From Fibrisoma limi BUZ 3 (GTDB lineage: Bacteria > Bacteroidota > Bacteroidia > Cytophagales > Spirosomataceae), in contig NC_019017.1 in NCBI RefSeq assembly GCF_000296815.2, forward strand, positions 1-64,000: a stretch of 64,000 bases of DNA, given 5' to 3'. Positions 59,330-64,000 of the stretch are shown here, in pieces (positions within the stretch are counted from its first letter, which is position 1; each line of letters begins with the position of its first letter). A program made the position numbers and the translations under genes. Under the pieces are notes generated by a model. It searched no databases. It worked only from the letters and a program-made list of their open reading frames with translations, and was not told where the DNA came from.

Positions 59330-61405
59330 TTATAGCTCACGGCCTTTGCTCCGTTTTTTAATGCCTCGTCCGACATGTTTAAACTTACCCGTTTGTTCAT
59401 AACCCAATACGTCAGCAGCTCGAATGTCTACTAATTGAGCGTTGATTGCGGACTCGTTCATGTACGCGCCTGGCTCCTGCTTTGTTTCCTGATCGAGCTG
59501 CTTGATCCAGCCATTTCCGTTCAGACTTCGCTTTTCTAATTCGCTGACGAGATCGTCATAGGATAGTTTAGCCAATGCTGGATCTCGTTGTTGTATCCGC
59601 TCCCGCAAGTATGTAAGGTCGGTTGATATACCATTGGTATCCCTGGTCTGGTCAATCAATTGCGCCAAAGCGACCATGTATCGACCCGCTTCCGTAGAAA
59701 GCCCATTATGCCAATGTGTTAAATTAAGATGTTGAATCTGTTTTTCGAACGATCTTGAGGGCTCCACAGCCGCCTGAGCCGGCGCGTCTTTATAGCGAAT
59801 TCTGTAAGCGGAGGTTTTCTCAGCTTTGTCCGTTACCGTTGGTTGAGCATCGATCAAAATACCACGTTGATAATAATAGCGAATCAGATCGACACCGGTA
59901 ACCGGGCCATCTATTGCCAGACGAGCTACATAGTTGGCGTTCAACTGTGCATGTATAGCACTCATGCGGTCCGATGTCAAAATGCCTTCAAGGTGTTCCG
60001 ACCGTACATCATAATAGCTTTCGCGAAAAGCCTTTCCAGATTCACTCAGTAGCATGACCGCACGTTCACCCCGAGAATAAATCTTAGGTATTTTTAAGTC
60101 AGCTCCCTCATCGGTTTTTATCCGGTCGTACAGTGCCGGCTCGATCTGATAAACCAGATGACGATTTGTTGGGCTGGAGAGTAAGCCATCGGCCGTTAAG
60201 GTTACACTCAGGGCCGTAAAGAAGTTATGTTTATCTTGAGAACTTCCTTGTATTTCACCGGCGATCTTAGCGTAGGTTTCCATCGTGCGGATAAACGAAA
60301 CTTGTTCTTTCCTGATGATTTCCGCTAACTGAGCGCGTTTATACTCTTCAAATCGTTTTACGGCTTCGCTGACTTGTTGCTCGATTAAGCTTTCCTTGGT
60401 AAGAACCCAAAGACGGTCTCGCATGACCGACGTTGGAAAGCCCTCGATTAGCGCGCTTTCGTAATAAATACGCTGCTCTTTTTTATACTCCCTTACTAGT
60501 TCTGATAAGATAGAGGCCAGGGCTTTGTACTGCTCCGCATTAAGCTGGTTTGGTTGACTTTGCTCCTTTGGCTGCCCAGACTGACCAAATTGTTTTTCGA
60601 TCTCTTTCCAGGTGGCCCAAGCCCCGATTTCGCTAGCCTTGATTCGGGGAGTTTCTGGCTTACCCGTTTCGTCGGTGAATTGGTAACTGATCCCGCGAAT
60701 CGTTTTCCCAGCCACTGTACTTTGGTGTAGAACCGTACGAACGTGCTGCTTCTTTAGAAGTGCTCGGTACTCATCAAGACTATTAAATGTTGCCTGCTGA
60801 AAAGTCTGCCGGAGGATTGCCTCCAGCTGATCTTTTTTCTCGAAGCCTCCGGTTTTTTGGAGCCGCTCAGGGTTCAGTGTCTGGGCCTGCTGTTGTGCTA
60901 TGGTCTGGGCTTGCTGCGCAATTTTCTTTTTGCCCCGGCCCTGGGCTTTGATGAGACCAAAGCGCAGTTCTAACTTCTGACGTACGGAATTTGTGCGACG
61001 CTTAATGTGCGAATCATTGATCTTATTACCTGTCTCATTCACACAAGTGGTTACTATATGAATGTGCGGATGAGCGGTATCATGGTGGCGATAAACAACA
61101 TAGGGCTGATTCTGGTAGCCCATTTCCGCCATAAACTGGTGGGCCATCACCTTGAATTTTTCATCACTTACTTGCTCACTTGGATGTAAACTAAGCGAGA
61201 AATGAAGCGTTGGTTTTTTGATATTCGCATTTTTTCGAGCTTGACATTCGAGAACACTGGTAGCGTAGGCCCTATTTTTTTCAGCTAAATCATTGTTGGC
61301 AAAACCGGTCGCACTGAGAACATGCGCCTGCTTCTGAACAACTTTTTGTTCATTGTAGCGCAACGCTCCGCCAATTTGTGCCCCAACGGTTAGCCGTATC
61401 ACCAT
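59330..61405 (-). CDS. mobB: Relaxase/mobilization nuclease (MobB type)
   Basis: About 691 residues from the ATG at 61405; the longer start overlaps mobA. The relaxase domain has the metal triad HPHIHIV (about 112-118), preceded by PTLHFSLSLHP, and a nick-forming Tyr candidate near the N-terminus (ALRYNEQKV). A long Gln-rich, helical C-terminal part follows. It nicks one strand at oriT and leads it into the recipient. The gene starts just past mobA and the oriT-like repeat. Confidence 0.9.
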   Translation of the reverse strand: MVIRLTVGAQIGGALRYNEQKVVQKQAHVLSATGFANNDLAEKNRAYATSVLECQARKNANIKKPTLHFSLSLHPSEQVSDEKFKVMAHQFMAEMGYQNQPYVVYRHHDTAHPHIHIVTTCVNETGNKINDSHIKRRTNSVRQKLELRFGLIKAQGRGKKKIAQQAQTIAQQQAQTLNPERLQKTGGFEKKDQLEAILRQTFQQATFNSLDEYRALLKKQHVRTVLHQSTVAGKTIRGISYQFTDETGKPETPRIKASEIGAWATWKEIEKQFGQSGQPKEQSQPNQLNAEQYKALASILSELVREYKKEQRIYYESALIEGFPTSVMRDRLWVLTKESLIEQQVSEAVKRFEEYKRAQLAEIIRKEQVSFIRTMETYAKIAGEIQGSSQDKHNFFTALSVTLTADGLLSSPTNRHLVYQIEPALYDRIKTDEGADLKIPKIYSRGERAVMLLSESGKAFRESYYDVRSEHLEGILTSDRMSAIHAQLNANYVARLAIDGPVTGVDLIRYYYQRGILIDAQPTVTDKAEKTSAYRIRYKDAPAQAAVEPSRSFEKQIQHLNLTHWHNGLSTEAGRYMVALAQLIDQTRDTNGISTDLTYLRERIQQRDPALAKLSYDDLVSELEKRSLNGNGWIKQLDQETKQEPGAYMNESAINAQLVDIRAADVLGYEQTGKFKHVGRGIKKRSKGREL

Positions 61406-61406
61406 C

Positions 61407-61874
61407 CTATTTCTTAAAAAAAGCCTCCGTTTGCGCCTTAACCAGACTGTCAATCTGGGTGATTAATGGTTCAATTTTATCAATTGTTGCTTTACTTGCC
61501 TGCACTTCATAGTAGAGTTTCCCAGTATGTTCAATGCTGTTTATGCGTCTTGCTATCTGATTGTAATTGGTATCCAAGTGCTTTAAATGCTGACGTATGT
61601 TATGTAACGTTTGGGTCAACTCAATGACCTGATCGCCAGTTAGTACTCCGTTTTGAGCGATTACTTTTGGTTTATTCCGGTTTAATAGTATTTCACGAAG
61701 ATAGTCCGCCATTCGTCCAGATCGGCCACTTTGCCATACCTTAAAATCCCGTTGTATGGCTTCATTATCCCGCTCATTAACTCGTGTAATCAGCCGGTAA
61801 GCTAGCACTTCTTCACCCGCCAGATTCGGGCGTCCCCCAGGATTTAAGTTCTTATTTTCTGCCTGCTCATCCAT
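61407..61874 (-). CDS. mobA: Relaxosome accessory protein MobA
   Basis: About 155 residues from the ATG at 61874. Basic N-terminus with a ribbon-helix-helix-like part (RLITRVNERDNEAIQRDFKV, MADYLREILL), then the MobC/MobA motif NYNQIARRINS and helices. It binds near oriT and recruits the relaxase. It lies 37 bases from the oriT-like repeat and is followed by mobB. Confidence 0.85.
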   Translation of the reverse strand: MDEQAENKNLNPGGRPNLAGEEVLAYRLITRVNERDNEAIQRDFKVWQSGRSGRMADYLREILLNRNKPKVIAQNGVLTGDQVIELTQTLHNIRQHLKHLDTNYNQIARRINSIEHTGKLYYEVQASKATIDKIEPLITQIDSLVKAQTEAFFKK

Positions 61875-61910
61875 AACCCTATGATAATTCAGACTGCGTA
61901 GCAAAGAAGA

Positions 61911-61989
61911 GCCCCTCGTAGGGGCAAGATGTTGCCCGTAGTCGCGTTAGCGCAAGGGCAGGTTTTGCGGCACGCAAAACACATCTTGC
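61911..61989. other. Candidate oriT: nested inverted repeats
   Basis: An outer 9-bp repeat, GCAAGATGT (61924-61932) and ACATCTTGC (61981-61989), encloses two hairpins: TGCCC/GGGCA (61933-61960) and GTTTTGC-GGCAC-GCAAAAC (61962-61980). A small hairpin GCCCC-TCGTA-GGGGC (61911-61925) abuts it. The position directly upstream of mobAB is where oriT lies in related elements. The nick site cannot be read. Confidence 0.6.
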
Positions 61990-62091
61990 TCTTTGTTGCA
62001 AACAAAGCTACACTAAAATACGGAATCGCTACAGATCAGGTCAATTTTTTTTGCAAACAGCTAGCATACGGATATAGTATGTATTAATGTG

Positions 62092-62770
62092 ACATTGTAA
62101 ACTTGTTACATTGTTTAGAGAACAAACAACCAGCGCAAAGGCGATCAAACGGATATCGCAGTATCGTTTAATGTACAATTGGCGCATTTATACAATGATT
62201 CAATTATACATGTTTGAATACTTGCCACAGTAGTCAGTAAGGAGAAGCCTAAGCGTCAAAAAGTAGCAATGTTTCTTTGTTACAATGCTACATGTAGCGC
62301 AGTAGACTACCTGTTGATTGACTGGTAGAATGTAACATTCATACAATGTAATAATTTGACAGTAGTGCAAATTTCCAATGTGCACTTTGTACAACTGGCT
62401 TATTTTACATTCAAGTAGAGGAACAATGATAGTTTTGTACAATGTTACATTGTAACATTAATAATATGCTATATTGTACAAATGTTTAATTTTATAAATG
62501 CCTGAAAGTTAAGTTTTTACATTTTTACTTTAATATTTAATTACTTTTATAATATGTTGTAAAAATAAAATGTAAGAAAGTAGCAAAAATAAGTTTTTTA
62601 CATTTTTACAAAGAATAATCCTTACAATGTTTGGATTAATAAATTTATAGTTTATACATTTGGACATTGTAATAAAGGGCTAATAGTACATTACAGTATT
62701 GTACTTATGCCCAACCTTTATATTTCCACAATGATAAATTGCAACATTCACACAATTAATCATTTGTACA
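62092..62770. repeat. AT-rich zone with TACAATGT repeats upstream of parA
   Basis: The 8-mer TACAATGT or its complement ACATTGTA, exact or with one change, occurs about ten times between 62092 and 62770. One pair forms a 17-bp palindrome (TACAATGT-T-ACATTGTA, 62438-62454), and a 12-bp palindrome GCTACATGTAGC is at 62287-62298. It resembles a partition centromere or an iteron origin. No protein-coding gene is credible here; a low-complexity frame at 62200-62442 is rejected. Confidence 0.6.
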
Positions 62771-63496
62771 ATGGCTAAATTTATATCATTCTGTTCTCAG
62801 AAGGGTGGGGTAGGAAAGACCAGTATAACAACACATGTCGCAACCTACTACTATCAGGTTGAGCGGATACCGGTTACTGTTTTCGACTGTGATTTTCCCC
62901 AGCATAGTCTGCAGTCGATTCGAACCTCGGAGATTGCCCGGCTTAAGTCCGACGAGACATATCTCAGAAAGGCAGAAAAACTCGGACAAATACCTTATCC
63001 GATCTACGCGGATTCACTATCGAACACGCTGCCTAAGCTGGATGCGTACGCTAACAAGAACGAACTGGTGCTGATTGACCTTCCGGGTACGTTAAACGTT
63101 GAAGGGATGCCGGCCATGATCCAGCGACTGGATGCTGCTGTACTGTTACTGGAGGCCGATCCGCTGTCGTTCGAATCAACGATGCATACCGTGTTAGCAA
63201 TGGCAAAGTTCTCCAACAAAACCGGTGGAATGATTCCCACTTACTTACTCTGGAACAAATTCGACAGTCGGGAACGGAAGGATCGCTACTCAAGCCTGGA
63301 ACTGGCGGCAATCGACTACTTAAATAGTCTGAACGTTGGTCGTTCTACGCCCCTTAATGTGCAGTTCATTGAGTACCGAGTTCCGGAAACTGTTGCCATA
63401 AAAGACACCCGGTCAACCTTGTTTCCAAGTTCGGTCATTAAACCGCTAATTCAAGAATTGAATAAAATATTTGCATCTAATACAGCAACCGTATAA
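62771..63496 (+). CDS. parA: ParA-family partition ATPase
   Basis: A 241-residue P-loop protein with the deviant Walker A KGGVGKTS (residues 11-18), DCDFPQHS and LIDLPGTLN as the ParA A' and B motifs. No DNA-binding N-terminal extension, so it is a short type Ib ParA or MipZ-like protein. It segregates the replicon with a partner that binds the upstream repeats. The ATG overlaps a repeat; the next gene begins four bases after the stop. Confidence 0.92.
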   Translation: MAKFISFCSQKGGVGKTSITTHVATYYYQVERIPVTVFDCDFPQHSLQSIRTSEIARLKSDETYLRKAEKLGQIPYPIYADSLSNTLPKLDAYANKNELVLIDLPGTLNVEGMPAMIQRLDAAVLLLEADPLSFESTMHTVLAMAKFSNKTGGMIPTYLLWNKFDSRERKDRYSSLELAAIDYLNSLNVGRSTPLNVQFIEYRVPETVAIKDTRSTLFPSSVIKPLIQELNKIFASNTATV

Positions 63497-63500
63497 TTTT

Positions 63501-64000
63501 ATGGCCAAGTCAAAAAATAATCAGCCAGTAACGATCAATCCACCCAGCGGTGGCATGAGAGCTTGGTTAGACCAAAACGATACCGCTGGCAGTCAGTCGG
63601 TAGATTCGCAAACGCAACCGAAGAAAGATTCAGATCCTGGTAAGGAACTAGATCATGCACCGGTCCCAGCCCCCGAGCAACCAAGTGTTGTGTTAGAAAA
63701 AACCGATGAGCCAACTGTCGAGCCGGCTCAGGCGACGGGTAAACCGGAGATTGCCAGTGTAGAGGAAACGGTCGTTCCCGCTACTGAAGTTGCTCCGAAT
63801 GCACCGTTGGCACCGGTTCAACGAAAAGCAAAGAGTAAAGTAGGAGAGGGTAGCAAGGCCGGATCGTATTCGGAAACGTTCTTTAAAAAGCCGGTAAAGT
63901 CAGAAAGCTCACCAGGTGAAGTTAAACCAGTCCGAATTTCGGAAGACTCGCACTTGCTGCTGTCAATTATAGTAAGCGAAGCGCGTCGGCAGGGACATAA
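63501..64000 (+). CDS. DUF3408-like partition partner, truncated by window end
   Basis: The frame starts at ATG 63501 and runs off the window without stop (at least 166 residues). The first 110 residues are a Pro/Glu/Ala-rich disordered tail; then SETFFKKP and VRISEDSHLLLSIIVSEARR resemble the start of the DUF3408 ribbon-helix-helix-like domain that follows parA in Bacteroidota elements. It is a likely ParB-analogue binding the TACAATGT repeats. The assignment is inferred from position and partial domain. Confidence 0.6.
   Translation, partial: MAKSKNNQPVTINPPSGGMRAWLDQNDTAGSQSVDSQTQPKKDSDPGKELDHAPVPAPEQPSVVLEKTDEPTVEPAQATGKPEIASVEETVVPATEVAPNAPLAPVQRKAKSKVGEGSKAGSYSETFFKKPVKSESSPGEVKPVRISEDSHLLLSIIVSEARRQGH

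Noticed and set aside
62200-62442. 80-codon minus-strand frame
   Set aside because: It lies in the AT-rich repeat zone, is low in complexity and consists largely of repeat units.
62092-62770. CRISPR array
   Set aside because: Repeats are only about 8 bases, occur in both orientations and have irregular spacing; no cas genes are present.

Overview
The window reads as an accessory replicon or an integrated conjugative/mobilizable element of a Bacteroidota bacterium, most likely order Cytophagales (Spirosoma-like). Reasons: promoters of the TTTG-N19-TAnnTTTG type, TonB-dependent and OmpA proteins, LytTR two-component genes, MobA/MobB/YWFCY-type mobilization genes, DUF3945 and DUF6166 proteins, and a CzcA protein fused to its outer-membrane channel. 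The genus is an inference; no rRNA or tRNA gene is present to settle it.

Layout. (1) 0.1-22.5 kb: metal and redox island. It holds a HYC_CC_PP protein, a four-helix Cys-rich copper-storage protein, a BNR-repeat lipoprotein-like protein, a plus-strand operon of a His-rich membrane protein, a DUF1111 di-heme oxidoreductase, a Rieske protein and a porin-like barrel, and two separate MbnP-MbnH pairs (7.3-9.2 and 20.3-22.5 kb). Between the pairs runs a minus-strand efflux operon: DUF6660-like, CzcA-CzcC fusion, CzcB, NicO-like, P1B ATPase, SRPBCC, DUF4198, GDCCVxC. (2) 22.8-33.5 kb: a serine hydrolase, a TonB-dependent receptor divergent from a LytS/LytTR pair, then a RiPP locus with two small candidate precursor peptides, a terminator-like hairpin, a full-length LanB dehydratase and a LytTR protein. 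No LanC or exporter lies in the window. (3) 34.0-38.1 kb: umuDC, with umuC split by a 2.4-kb group II intron whose ends can be read to the base. (4) 38.3-49.8 kb: a minus-strand string of small, mostly unknown backbone genes, including an exonuclease-like protein, a GIY-YIG-like protein, a DUF6166 gene broken by an 8-bp tandem duplication, and four genes sharing an almost identical promoter and leader. (5) 49.9-64 kb: plasmid/transfer backbone with topoisomerase I, a Toprim protein, DUF3945, an M23 peptidase, an XRE regulator, a TraG/VirD4-type coupling protein, relaxase MobB, MobA, an oriT-like nested inverted repeat, an AT-rich zone of TACAATGT repeats, ParA and a truncated DUF3408-like partner.

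How it works together. The left part would let the host store, oxidise, bind and pump out copper, zinc, cadmium or cobalt. The right part maintains and transfers the DNA. Between them sit a likely lanthipeptide-type RiPP locus, an error-prone polymerase operon and a retroelement, a typical mix of mobile cargo. The strongest leads are the RiPP locus, the intron in umuC, the shared promoter module, the slippage-type pseudogene and the doubled MbnPH system.
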